Assembly: GCF_900110645.1 (NCBI RefSeq)
Contig: NZ_FOFB01000032.1
Span: 1-64,000 of the forward strand
Reading direction: 5' to 3'
Source of the DNA: Neolewinella agarilytica
GTDB lineage: Bacteria > Bacteroidota > Bacteroidia > Chitinophagales > Saprospiraceae
DNA: 64,000 bases
This document shows positions 32,718 to 42,040 of the stretch, piece by piece (position 1 is the stretch's first letter; every line of letters begins with the position of its first letter). The notes below the pieces were generated by a model that saw nothing but the letters and a program-made list of their open reading frames with translations, was not told the origin of the DNA and did not search any database. Position numbers and translations under genes: made by a program.

Positions 32718-34193
32718 ATGCCAGCAATGATGCCCGTAAAGTACCTGATAGTTGCCTCCTTCCTGCTCATCCTCTGCTGCTGGAACGCCGTAGGCTTTTT
32801 ACAGGGAGACGAACACTTCCAGATTCTGGAGTTCGCTGCTTACAAACAAGGAATCGTCGCCGCAGCAGACTTACCCTGGGAATTCGCAGAACGAATGCGG
32901 CCAGCTGCGCAACCAGCCATTGCCTGGTCTGCTTACAGTCTCTTTGAGCTTTTCGGCACCCCACACCCCTACTGGCTGGCTTTCTTTCTGCGCCTCCTTT
33001 CTGCTGGTTTGTTCACAGTTCTGGCGGTTTGCTTATTTCGCCGCTATTCGCCGCAGCTGTCTTCGGATCGCTTAATCAAATGGTTTGCCTTACTGCTACT
33101 ATTCAACTGGGCATCAATCTATAGCGGCATTCGGTTTTCAGGAGAAAACTGGTCAGGAATGGCGCTGGCAGCAGGTTTCTTATTGTACCCGATGGCCCCA
33201 TCAAAGAATACGGAGCACTACTTTACACCAGGCAAAAAAGCGGGACCTTCCATTTTCGCCTTCTACGCCGGTCTCTTGTTTGGCCTGTCCTTCCTCTTCC
33301 GTTACCAGATGGGATTAATGGTAGTAGGCTTCGGCGCCTGGCTACTCTTTTTGGCGCGGGAAAAATGGCAGCGGGTGGGCTTACTAATCCTGGGCGGACT
33401 CACGACACTAGCCATTGGTACGCTATTGGATTACTGGCTCTACGGCGAGTGGGTCATTGCCCCCTGGCATTACCTGGAGCAAAACCTGGTGGCCGGTAAA
33501 GCCGCTGAGTTTGGCACCCTACCCTGGTACGGTTATTTCCAGAAGGTCTTCGAGCGGGGCGTGCCCCCGCTGAGTCTGATTTACCTCGGCGCCTCTCTAT
33601 GGTTTTTATGGCGCTACCGACGGGATCCCATTAGCTGGATGATCATCCCCTTTTTTGTCGTGCACTGTTTCCTTTCCCGTAAGGACGTCCGCTTCCTCTT
33701 TCCCCTCCTACCCTTCCTGCCGGTGATGATCATTGCGGCGGCGCAGGAGTTACAAAAGGCCTACGGAGCGCACTTCTTTGATCGTAAATGGGTCAGGGGA
33801 ACAATCGGGCTTTGTGTCCTGCTGAACGGGCTGCTGCTCGCCTCAATCGCCTTGCGGCCCGCTACGACGGAGGTGCTCGTCAACCGCTACATCTACAATC
33901 ACTACGATGAGCCGATAACCCTCTTTGCTGATGGCAAGCACGCTTTCTCCTATGCCAACCTCATCATCCGGTTTTACCAGCGGCCGGGTGGCGTTCGCAT
34001 TATCAATGGTGAACGATCAAATTGGCCGGCATGCCAAACGGCACATTGCCTCTATTCGGAGCAGACAAAGACCCCCAATCCTCCGCCGGGAGCCAAACAG
34101 GTATACACCAACCGCCCAGCCTGGGCCGAACCCTTCAATTTCGGGGGATGGCTCGACGGGATGAGATGGTGGTACATCTACGAGTTGGAATAG
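32718..34193 (+). CDS. GT22-like (PIG-B/ALG9 type) membrane glycosyltransferase
   Basis: A 491-residue polytopic membrane protein. The lumenal-side motif GDEHFQILEFAAYK near residue 30 has the acidic pair expected of a GT-C catalytic loop. RYQMGLMVVGF near 200 and FLSRKDVRFLFPLLPFLPV near 325 match the GT22 pattern (H-K-E-x-RF-x-x-P in ALG9 and PIG-B, here SRKDVRF). About ten membrane helices. It would use a lipid-phosphate mannose or similar donor; the acceptor is unknown. The start could be either of two ATGs up to 12 bases further in. No partner genes. Confidence 0.75.
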   Translation: MPAMMPVKYLIVASFLLILCCWNAVGFLQGDEHFQILEFAAYKQGIVAAADLPWEFAERMRPAAQPAIAWSAYSLFELFGTPHPYWLAFFLRLLSAGLFTVLAVCLFRRYSPQLSSDRLIKWFALLLLFNWASIYSGIRFSGENWSGMALAAGFLLYPMAPSKNTEHYFTPGKKAGPSIFAFYAGLLFGLSFLFRYQMGLMVVGFGAWLLFLAREKWQRVGLLILGGLTTLAIGTLLDYWLYGEWVIAPWHYLEQNLVAGKAAEFGTLPWYGYFQKVFERGVPPLSLIYLGASLWFLWRYRRDPISWMIIPFFVVHCFLSRKDVRFLFPLLPFLPVMIIAAAQELQKAYGAHFFDRKWVRGTIGLCVLLNGLLLASIALRPATTEVLVNRYIYNHYDEPITLFADGKHAFSYANLIIRFYQRPGGVRIINGERSNWPACQTAHCLYSEQTKTPNPPPGAKQVYTNRPAWAEPFNFGGWLDGMRWWYIYELE

Positions 34194-34195
34194 TA

Positions 34196-34367
34196 GGGCG
34201 CGGGACCGCAGGTGCAGGGGAGGTTAAGGGCGCAGTGGTGGCGATAGAGATTGGTTGAGACGCTGTGCATCTCAACCCTCATTTCACTCTGCCTTGCTCC
34301 TTCCTCCTCCCCCATTTGGGGCCGGGCCGAAGGCCCGACCGGGGTCCTTGCACCTGCGGCCGCGCCC
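34196..34367. repeat. Inverted pair of the ACCTGCGG repeat before groES
   Basis: The left copy (34196-34220) and right copy (34346-34367) are inverted and enclose a 172-base stretch without a gene. The interior has a hairpin GGTTGAGA (34253) / TCTCAACC (34270) and a GC-rich one near 34320-34343. The layout matches 12371-12532. Confidence 0.5.
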
Positions 34368-34417
34368 CCTGCTGAGCTTACCGGAGCACCAAAATTGTCA
34401 GAATTGCCATCAATGAC

Positions 34418-34458
34418 TGACAGATTGTCAATCTCCCTTTACTGGCACGACCTATGCA
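34418..34458 (+). promoter_or_regulatory. Putative sigma-54 promoter with upstream operator for groES
   Basis: TGGCACGACCTATGCA (34443-34458) has GG and GC separated by 10 bases, as in the -24/-12 elements of sigma-54 promoters. Just upstream is a perfect inverted repeat, TGACA-GAT-TGTCA (34418-34430), preceded by a related TTGTCA half-site at 34395. Transcription would start near 34469, leaving a leader of about 70 bases. Confidence 0.55.
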
Positions 34459-34539
34459 GGGTAATCGCGTGCGCGAAAGTCAGTTTGTCTGGCGGCGCAT
34501 GAATTGCACTAAATTTTTTACGAACCAAACCATAGACAC

Positions 34540-34803
34540 ATGAAGCCGATCAATGATCGTGTAGTGGTAAAACCCGCTCCCGCTGAAGAAAAAACCAGTG
34601 GCGGAATTATCATCCCCGACACCGCAAAAGAGAAGCCCCAACGTGGCGAAGTTATCGCGGTTGGCCCCGGTAAGGATGGCAACAAGATGACCGTTTCAAA
34701 AGGAGACATCGTCCTCTACGGTAAGTACGCTGGCCAGGAAGTTAACCTGGAAGGCAATGACTACCTGATTATGCGGGAAGATGACATTCTGGTCATCGTC
34801 TAA
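34540..34803 (+). CDS. groES: Co-chaperonin GroES
   Basis: An 87-residue heptameric lid of the GroEL chamber. The start [34 protein letters not shown] includes the mobile loop ([11 protein letters not shown]) that contacts Gro[14 protein letters not shown] and [13 protein letters not shown] are the usual core blocks, and the C-terminus [13 protein letters not shown] is typical. It is slightly shorter than E. coli GroES (97). It precedes groEL by 170 bases, an unusually long gap holding a tandem repeat and an inverted repeat. Confidence 0.97.
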   Translation: MKPINDRVVVKPAPAEEKTSGGIIIPDTAKEKPQRGEVIAVGPGKDGNKMTVSKGDIVLYGKYAGQEVNLEGNDYLIMREDDILVIV

Positions 34804-34808
34804 GGATT

Positions 34809-34856
34809 GAATGGGGGAATGAGTGAATGGGGGAATGAGTGAATAAAGGAATGGCT
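34809..34856. repeat. Octamer tandem repeat between groES and groEL
   Basis: Six 8-bp units beginning GAAT (GAATGGGG and GAATGAGT alternate twice, then GAATAAAG and GAATGGCT). It lies in the leader between the two chaperonin genes. Confidence 0.8.
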
Positions 34857-34909
34857 ACCGCAAGGACCATTCAAACTCTACGCTTACTCCTCTAACTGCA
34901 CTCAGTAGT

Positions 34910-34922
34910 TGTCACAATGACA
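34910..34922. promoter_or_regulatory. Inverted repeat TGTCA-CAA-TGACA before groEL
   Basis: A perfect 5-bp inverted repeat 51 bases upstream of the groEL start. It has the same half-sites as the groES operator-like site but in the reversed order. A degenerate TGGCCAC follows, without a matching -12 GC, so no second sigma-54 promoter is claimed. Confidence 0.35.
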
Positions 34923-34970
34923 CACTGGCCACATTCCATCATTTTATTTATTCAACAACTCAAACATTAA

Positions 34971-36617
<1,647 letters not shown>

Positions 36618-36633
36618 AATCCCCGTTTCACGG

Positions 36634-36685
36634 TTTTCCGACTGAAGTCGGGGCTGTGTTACGAAGCTCTTCGAGCTTGCCAGAC
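36634..36685 (+). repeat. 52-bp palindrome-containing repeat, left copy
   Basis: Begins TTTTCCGACTGAAGTCGGGG and contains a second palindrome, GAAGCTCTTCGAGCTTG. It matches 37375-37426 at 49 of 52 positions in direct orientation; the two copies flank the Uma2 gene. Confidence 0.8.
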
Positions 36686-36695
36686 ATGCTTAGAG

Positions 36696-36726
36696 AAACC
36701 CGGTCAGCAAACTGCTGGCCGGGTTT
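36696..36726 (+). terminator. Terminator after groEL
   Basis: AAACCCGGTCAGCA pairs with TGCTGGCCGGGTTT (one G-U pair), loop AAC, followed by CTTCGTT. The T tract is short. Confidence 0.55.
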
Positions 36727-36762
36727 CTTCGTTATATCCGTACCTTGTTTAAAATTAATACC

Positions 36763-37365
36763 ATGGGCCAACCGCAATTGAAAAACGAGAAGTACACCAT
36801 TGAAGAATGGCAGAAGCTGGAGCAGTCCGGAGACATTCGCTATGAGTTTCATTTCGGAGAAGTTTTTGCGATGGCGGGGGGGACGATTAATCATGGAAGA
36901 ATCAGCCGAAACGCAACTACCATTCTGGATAATCACTTCAACGAAAATGATAAAAACTGCGAAGCATTTAACTCTGAATTGAAAATCGAAGTAAAGCCAA
37001 ATGGACAGTATGTCTACCCCGACACCTTAGCTGTCTGCGGCGAGATCAAAGAATCGGACACCGTAAAGGGCTCCATCATTAACCCGGTACTCGTCATTGA
37101 GGTGCTGTCAGAGAGTTCAGAAGCTTACGACAACGGCGTTAAATTCCGCTACTACAAAAAGCTCCCTTCCCTGAAAGAATACTTTCTGATCGACCAGGAG
37201 AAGGCCATCGCTATTCTTTACCGACGTAATGGCACTGGGGACATCTTCTCCCGAATCGATTTTGAAGGTCTGGATGCTGTCATTGAACTCGAAAGTGTCG
37301 ACCTCACGCTCCCATTGTCGGCCTTTTACCGGGGGGTGGAACTTACGGAGGAATCGATAGGTTAG
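36763..37365 (+). CDS. Uma2 family (DUF820) PD-(D/E)XK endonuclease
   Basis: A 200-residue putative restriction-endonuclease-fold protein. The start MGQPQLKNEKYTIEEWQKLEQ is chosen over an ATG six codons earlier. The N-terminal RYEFHFGEVFAMAGGTINHGRI, YVYPDTLAV (active-site Asp), PVLVIEVLSESSEAYDNGVKFRYYKKLPSLKEYFLID (E-x-hydrophobic strand and following Lys) are the family blocks. Uma2 proteins are expanded in cyanobacteria and some Bacteroidota; their biological role is unclear. The gene is enclosed by 52-bp direct repeats. TACCTTG at 36741-36747 may be part of its promoter. Confidence 0.85.
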   Translation: MGQPQLKNEKYTIEEWQKLEQSGDIRYEFHFGEVFAMAGGTINHGRISRNATTILDNHFNENDKNCEAFNSELKIEVKPNGQYVYPDTLAVCGEIKESDTVKGSIINPVLVIEVLSESSEAYDNGVKFRYYKKLPSLKEYFLIDQEKAIAILYRRNGTGDIFSRIDFEGLDAVIELESVDLTLPLSAFYRGVELTEESIG

Positions 37366-37374
37366 ATGCTATAG

Positions 37375-37426
37375 TTTTCCGACTAAAGTCGGGGCTGTGT
37401 TACAAAGCTCCTCGAGCTTGCCAGAC
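37375..37426 (+). repeat. 52-bp palindrome-containing repeat, right copy
   Basis: Begins TTTTCCGACTAAAGTCGGGG; direct copy of 36634-36685 with three differences. It lies just after the Uma2 stop and just before the phytase stop on the other strand. Confidence 0.8.
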
Positions 37427-37434
37427 ACAGCAGC

Positions 37435-38634
37435 CTATTCCATTATTTCACTAAGGCTTAGTGCGCTAATTACTTCCCGCCAGTCAACCAGTTTAAAGTT
37501 CTGCGGGCGAAGGGTTTGATCATCATAGTTAAACCCGTCTTGCACCACTAACATTCCCTCCGGGAAGTCGGGACCAAAGTTACCGGCGACGACTTCCAGC
37601 CCATCGGTTTCTTCCACGCCGTCAATGCCGGGTCCATCCACTATTTTGAAGCTCCCGAGGAAGGCATTGTCTCCGGCGCGGTCGAAGACCGCGTAAGAGA
37701 AGTTACCCTGGGAGCTAAGCACGAGGTAGCCCGTTCCCGCTCCGGTGCTGAGGAGAGAGAGGCCTTCCACATCGGCTACGAGTTGATCGTTGGTAGCGAT
37801 CTCTGCGCCCTCAACGATCCATTGCACCTGCGCTTCGGCGCCCAAAACTTCTTCCTCTCCTGGTACGAGAGGCAATTTCCAAAGACCTCTGTTTTCTTCT
37901 CCGATGTATAACCATCCCAGCTCATTGTCCGCCACCATCCCTTCTGTTTGAGAGGGGATGGCAATTTCACGGACCAACTTTAGCGACAAGCGACCTTCGG
38001 ACTCTTCCAGTAAAAACTGTTGCACGCGACCGTTTTTGCCGTTAATGATGGCATAAACGTCTTCATTCTTCACATTTCTGGCCAGACAAAAGCCGTAGAC
38101 ATCATCAATCTTCGTGGAATCAACCGGCAGGCTTCCGGAAGCCACATCCGTAAGCTTTCCCGTTTCCGGATCAATGCTAAAGAGATCCACCGACTGATCC
38201 GTCCGGTTACTACAGCCGAGTAAACTAACGGTCGCTCCCCCCAGCCTGACTCCCTCCAGAATATCTACGTTATTGATTTTTCCGATTGGATAATAATCGA
38301 CCTCACGCCCTTCAAGATCATAGGCCGCTAATCCTCCCGTTTTATTAGAGCCAAAAATGAGGCTCTTTTTCCCATCGGTTGGGTGCCTCCATACTGCAGG
38401 ATCATCAGCAGCATCGGCTAAAGAACCTGCGCGAGCCTGGTCCGTTTCTGTTTTTGCGCTTACCGCCGGAATAATCAGATCCTGCGCCGCATAGGCTGCC
38501 CGTAAAGCAAGGCTGTCTTCTCTGGCTTCTGCGCTTTCCGCATCCATAACCGGCGGAAGAGTTTCATCGGCCATTGACGGTGGTTCACAGCTCATTAAAA
38601 GTAGCAGTGGGAGTAAGATCAGGTACTTGATAAT
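37435..38634 (-). CDS. Beta-propeller phytase, probable lipoprotein
   Basis: Releases phosphate from phytate using calcium in a six-bladed propeller. Family motifs: DDPAVWRHPTDGKKSLIFGSNKTGGLAAYDLEG, INNVDILEGV, DDVYGFCLAR, QTEGMVADNELGWLYIGEE and GIDGVEETDGLEV. Reading from the ATG at 38595 starts at MSCEPP. Upstream codons in frame read IIKYLILLPLLLL before it, so MSC is the lipobox of a lipoprotein signal. An in-frame TGA at 38635-38637 leaves only ATT or ATC as starts there, so a rare start is proposed (38634). Near 38446-38481 a stretch LIIPAVSAK resembles a dispersed repeat. It follows a TonB receptor gene. Confidence 0.85.
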   Translation of the reverse strand: MIKYLILLPLLLLMSCEPPSMADETLPPVMDAESAEAREDSLALRAAYAAQDLIIPAVSAKTETDQARAGSLADAADDPAVWRHPTDGKKSLIFGSNKTGGLAAYDLEGREVDYYPIGKINNVDILEGVRLGGATVSLLGCSNRTDQSVDLFSIDPETGKLTDVASGSLPVDSTKIDDVYGFCLARNVKNEDVYAIINGKNGRVQQFLLEESEGRLSLKLVREIAIPSQTEGMVADNELGWLYIGEENRGLWKLPLVPGEEEVLGAEAQVQWIVEGAEIATNDQLVADVEGLSLLSTGAGTGYLVLSSQGNFSYAVFDRAGDNAFLGSFKIVDGPGIDGVEETDGLEVVAGNFGPDFPEGMLVVQDGFNYDDQTLRPQNFKLVDWREVISALSLSEIME

Positions 38635-38657
38635 TCAGCGATTTACAATAAAAAATA

Positions 38658-38691
38658 GCACTCCACGCAGAAACAATCATACGTGGAGTGC
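38658..38691 (-). terminator. Hairpin between TonB receptor and phytase
   Basis: Perfect 10-bp stem GCACTCCACG / CGTGGAGTGC, followed on the minus strand by TATTTTTTATT. It lies after the receptor stop and before the phytase start, so it is a terminator or an attenuator that lowers phytase expression. Confidence 0.7.
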
Positions 38692-38722
38692 AGGAAGTAT
38701 GGACTAATGGGACAGCAGTTTT

Positions 38723-41491
38723 CTATTTAGCCAGGTCAAACTTCACGCCCAGATCAAAACGGACATTGTAGTATTCTGCCTGAAAAGTGCGTTCGCTGCT
38801 TCCCTGGAAGTAGCGCAGCGGCTGGTTCAACAGATTATTGGCATTACCATAGAGTGTAAAGCGGGGGCTTAGACTGTAATTGAAATTAAAGTCGAGGTAA
38901 GTAACCGCATTATAGTTGACATCCGTAAAGGCTTCGTCACCTACCTCATCGATGAAGGAAGAGGCGTAGTTTAAAGATAGGCGGGTCGTTAAATTACCCG
39001 TATCGTAGGCAAGGGAAGCATTCAGGGTATGCTTTGGTGCGCCAGGCAACGAGAGGTCTTCGTTTTCGCGGCCTTCGAAGTTGAACTCCGTGACCTTTGA
39101 GTCAATGAAAGTATAGTTGAAGTAAAGACCAAAATTACGCAGGGCCGGAGCGATAAAGTCCAGCTGTCGCTGAAAGGCAACTTCGAGCCCTAAGAGATTC
39201 GCATTTCCGCCATTGATGGGCTGGGTAAAGCTGCCGTACTCCGTGCCCTCGAAGGTAAAATCATCCAGGCTCTGGTTTACGATGAAATCACTGATATCCT
39301 TAAAGAAAACACCACCAGACACAAGACCGATATTACCAAAGTAGTGCTCTACCATCAGGTCCAGGTTAAGGCTGCGGGTAGGGTCAATATCGGGGTTACC
39401 AATACTGAGGTCTTCCCCGTCTTCTATTTGACGATAAGGTACCAGGTCGAAGTAGTTAGGCCGCGCCAACGTGTTGGTGTACGCAAAGCGGAGAATGGTA
39501 TTCTTTTTCAGGTTGTACTTCAGATGTAAGCCGGGCAGCAGGTTGGTATAGTCCGAGGTAGCCTTCCCGGTTGCGGTCAGTGTTTCCTCTTCATCGTCAT
39601 AGCGGAAGCCGGAGTACTCCAGGCTTGTGCGCTCCAGGCGCAGACCAGCTACGGCCAGCAGCTTAGGGCCTAGTTGTTGCTCCAGCATAGCGTAGGCACC
39701 AATGATGTTTTCGTCAGCATCGAAGTTGCCCGCCAGCTCACTCAGGGCTTGTTCGCCTTCGAAGTCCGCACCCCTCAGGTTCAAATCTCCTACGTATTCC
39801 CGGCTGATGAAAGAGCCGGCCTGATAGTCGCCAGCCAGGAAGTTGTCCCGGCTCTGGTCCTCCAGATTATTGAGTCCCTGATTGAATACATTGTCTCCAA
39901 CGGGTTCGTACTCGTAGAAATCATTATCGCGAACTTTGTTCTTCGTCCGCAAGCGAGCACCGAATTTGAGGGCATTGCGGCTTGGTCCGGTAGTGGCTAG
40001 GGGCAGCTCAAAATCAAGCCGGCCGTTCACATCCACATCTTCGGTAAACTGCGTTTCTTCGGTAATTTCACTGAGCTCCCATGCAGAAGAAGGGTTTTGA
40101 AAAGCGGATTCCGTAGCATTAATCAGTGGCTCTTCGGGATTGTCAAAATCAACGTTTACCGGCACTACATCATCCGTGGCAATTTCGTAGTACCGCTCAT
40201 TGGGGCGGTCTTCAGAAGCACGGGCGTAGTTGGCACTCCAGGTAGTTTTCAGCTTACCGAAAAGGTGCTCGCCGCTAAGGCTGAAGTTCATCATTTTCTG
40301 ATCTTCCAGACGGGCGTACTTTTCGTCTTCGGTGCCAGACTTCGTCTGCCGCTCTAACTCAGCCACCCATTGGCCGTCCTCCTCTTCAATATCTTTATAA
40401 ACTGCCCGGTAGCGGTTTTCCCAATCGTTGCGATGGTTGTAGATGCCCCGGAAGAAAATGGTGTTTTTGGGATCAAATTTATAGTCAAGGCTCAGGGAAT
40501 AACTCTGGCGAATACGCTGCAGGTAGTATTGGCGAATCTGAATTTCTTCGGGATAGTTGTTCTCGCCTTCGTCAAAGCGATCATTGTCGTTTTCGTCGTC
40601 ATAGGTCCATTCGGCTTCCACATTATCGGAGCCCAACTGGTTATTGAAGTAAGAGCCGCTGAAGATGACACCAAGTTTGCCATCAGCGTACCGATCCCCA
40701 TAGATAAGCCCGCCGTTAAAAGTAGGTTGCTCGGCCAGCAGGTTGTAGCCCCCACCTAAGGTTCCGCTAATCCGACGTTCGTAGGGCGCTGCGCGGGTAA
40801 CGAGGTTGGCGGCTCCACCAATGGCGTCGGCGTCCATATCAGGCGTAACGGCTTTGCTAACCTCTACGGCCTGGACCATGTCAGATGGGATGAGGTCCAG
40901 CTGGATGGAGCGTACTTCCGCCTCCGCAGAAGGAATACGCTCTCCGTTGATCATGACCGAGCTTAGCTGCGGAGCCGTACCCCTGATGTTCCCGAAGCGC
41001 GCTTCTCCCTGATCATACTGAACGTTGATACCGGGAACCCGCTTAAGGGCATCCCCGATGTTCTGGTCGGGGAAGCGTCCGATCTGATCAGCGGCAATCA
41101 CGTTGGTGATATTTACGGCCGCCTGCTGAGTACTCAGGGCGCGGGCCTGCCCGCGCAGTTGGCTCACAATGGCCACCTCGGCCAGCAAAACGCCCGGCTT
41201 CATCAGCACATCCATTTCCGTCGTTTCACCAGCCGTGATGGTGATAGGCTGATCGAAATCCGTAAAACCAATATAGGTTACTTTCAGGGCGTGCTCTCCT
41301 GTGGGAAGGCTCCGCACGTTGAAAAAGCCATTGGCATCCGCAACAGTAATCGCTTCGGTATTGACAATAACCGTGGCTCCCGCCAGGGGTAGATTACTTT
41401 CATCAACAACCCGTCCGGTAAGCGTGCCCGTTTGGGCGCAGACGCAGGTGCAAAGAAGGGTTAAAAAGCAAAGGAGTAGTAAGTTTCTCAT
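38723..41491 (-). CDS. TonB-dependent receptor with CarboxypepD_reg domain (phytase-linked)
   Basis: A 922-residue outer membrane transporter. Signal peptide (about 1-20, ending CVCAQ); carboxypeptidase-regulatory beta-sandwich (GTLTGRVVDESNLPLAGATVIV, about 21-105); plug (about 125-230, RFPDQNIGDALKRVPGINVQ, DMDADAIGGAANLVTRA); then a large beta-barrel ending VRFDLGVKFDLAK. The plug pattern is that of the TIGR01782-like receptors for polymers or siderophores. It sits directly upstream of the phytase gene, so uptake of phytate or its products is a plausible role. Its promoter shares a motif with the T9SS gene at 45180-48260. Confidence 0.9.
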   Translation of the reverse strand: MRNLLLLCFLTLLCTCVCAQTGTLTGRVVDESNLPLAGATVIVNTEAITVADANGFFNVRSLPTGEHALKVTYIGFTDFDQPITITAGETTEMDVLMKPGVLLAEVAIVSQLRGQARALSTQQAAVNITNVIAADQIGRFPDQNIGDALKRVPGINVQYDQGEARFGNIRGTAPQLSSVMINGERIPSAEAEVRSIQLDLIPSDMVQAVEVSKAVTPDMDADAIGGAANLVTRAAPYERRISGTLGGGYNLLAEQPTFNGGLIYGDRYADGKLGVIFSGSYFNNQLGSDNVEAEWTYDDENDNDRFDEGENNYPEEIQIRQYYLQRIRQSYSLSLDYKFDPKNTIFFRGIYNHRNDWENRYRAVYKDIEEEDGQWVAELERQTKSGTEDEKYARLEDQKMMNFSLSGEHLFGKLKTTWSANYARASEDRPNERYYEIATDDVVPVNVDFDNPEEPLINATESAFQNPSSAWELSEITEETQFTEDVDVNGRLDFELPLATTGPSRNALKFGARLRTKNKVRDNDFYEYEPVGDNVFNQGLNNLEDQSRDNFLAGDYQAGSFISREYVGDLNLRGADFEGEQALSELAGNFDADENIIGAYAMLEQQLGPKLLAVAGLRLERTSLEYSGFRYDDEEETLTATGKATSDYTNLLPGLHLKYNLKKNTILRFAYTNTLARPNYFDLVPYRQIEDGEDLSIGNPDIDPTRSLNLDLMVEHYFGNIGLVSGGVFFKDISDFIVNQSLDDFTFEGTEYGSFTQPINGGNANLLGLEVAFQRQLDFIAPALRNFGLYFNYTFIDSKVTEFNFEGRENEDLSLPGAPKHTLNASLAYDTGNLTTRLSLNYASSFIDEVGDEAFTDVNYNAVTYLDFNFNYSLSPRFTLYGNANNLLNQPLRYFQGSSERTFQAEYYNVRFDLGVKFDLAK

Positions 41492-41505
41492 AGTGTGTTA
41501 ATATT

Positions 41506-41553
41506 CCGCAAAGGTCAGCGGGTTCCATTAACGAGAGACTACCTGTCCGTAAA
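41506..41553 (-). promoter_or_regulatory. Shared promoter motif, TonB receptor copy
   Basis: On the minus strand, TTTACGG (41547-41553 region), TTAATGG (41525-41531) and TGACCTTTGCGG (41506-41517) occur in this order with the same spacing as at 48281-48328. The last contains TTTGC at the -7 position; the TTAAYGG elements lie 19 bases upstream and 22 bases apart, like direct-repeat activator sites. Confidence 0.6.
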
Positions 41554-41634
41554 GGCTGAGTGAATAAGTTGGGAGGGTTTATTAAATGTTTGTGAAGGGG
41601 TGGTGGGCTTCCCAGTTGAGCGGTTTTGGACCTT

Positions 41635-41658
41635 TACCGCCGACTAAAGTCGGCGGTA
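41635..41658. repeat. TACCGCCGAC-TAAA-GTCGGCGGTA palindrome
   Basis: Perfect 10-bp stem with a 4-base loop, same family as 4226-4252. The remaining space 41492-41734 contains nothing else recognised. Confidence 0.7.
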
Positions 41659-41734
41659 CAAAAGCGCCCCCCACAATCCGTGAGAGGCGCCTGATGATTA
41701 CAAAGTAATCTAGTGCAAATTCTTAAACCGCTAA

Positions 41735-42037
41735 GGACCTTTGAGCGTCCGGCAGGACCTCGAAGCGTCCGGGCCTGGCAAGAGCCTCGAGCGTCCAAGC
41801 GTGGCACGACCTTCGAGCGTCCGGCAGGACCTCGAAGCGTCCGGGCCTGGCAAGAGCTTCGAAGCATCCGAACGTGGCAAGAGCGTCCGAGCGTGGCACG
41901 ACCTTCGAGCGTCCGGCAGGACCTCGAAGCGTCCGGGCCTGGCAAGAGCATCGAATCGTCCGAGCCCGGCAGAGCGTCCGAGCCCCGGCTGCGCGGACGC
42001 TGGCAGGTCCCGCAATACTGCGGGACGCAGCAAGGTC
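41735..42037. repeat. Array of GACCTTCGAGCGTCC palindromic modules
   Basis: Three units start at about 41736, 41808 and 41900. Each carries GACCTTCGAGCGTCC followed by GGACCTCGAAGCGTCC and a spacer GGCCTGGCAAGAGC. The two modules are the arms of the element inserted in the bioF-like gene and mqnD. The array ends 3 bases from the next receptor stop codon and is largely free of stop codons in several frames. Confidence 0.8.
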
Positions 42038-42040
42038 CGC

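Noticed and set aside
34910-34945. Second sigma-54 promoter before groEL
   Set aside because: TGGCCAC is present but the GC expected 10 bases after the GG is absent.
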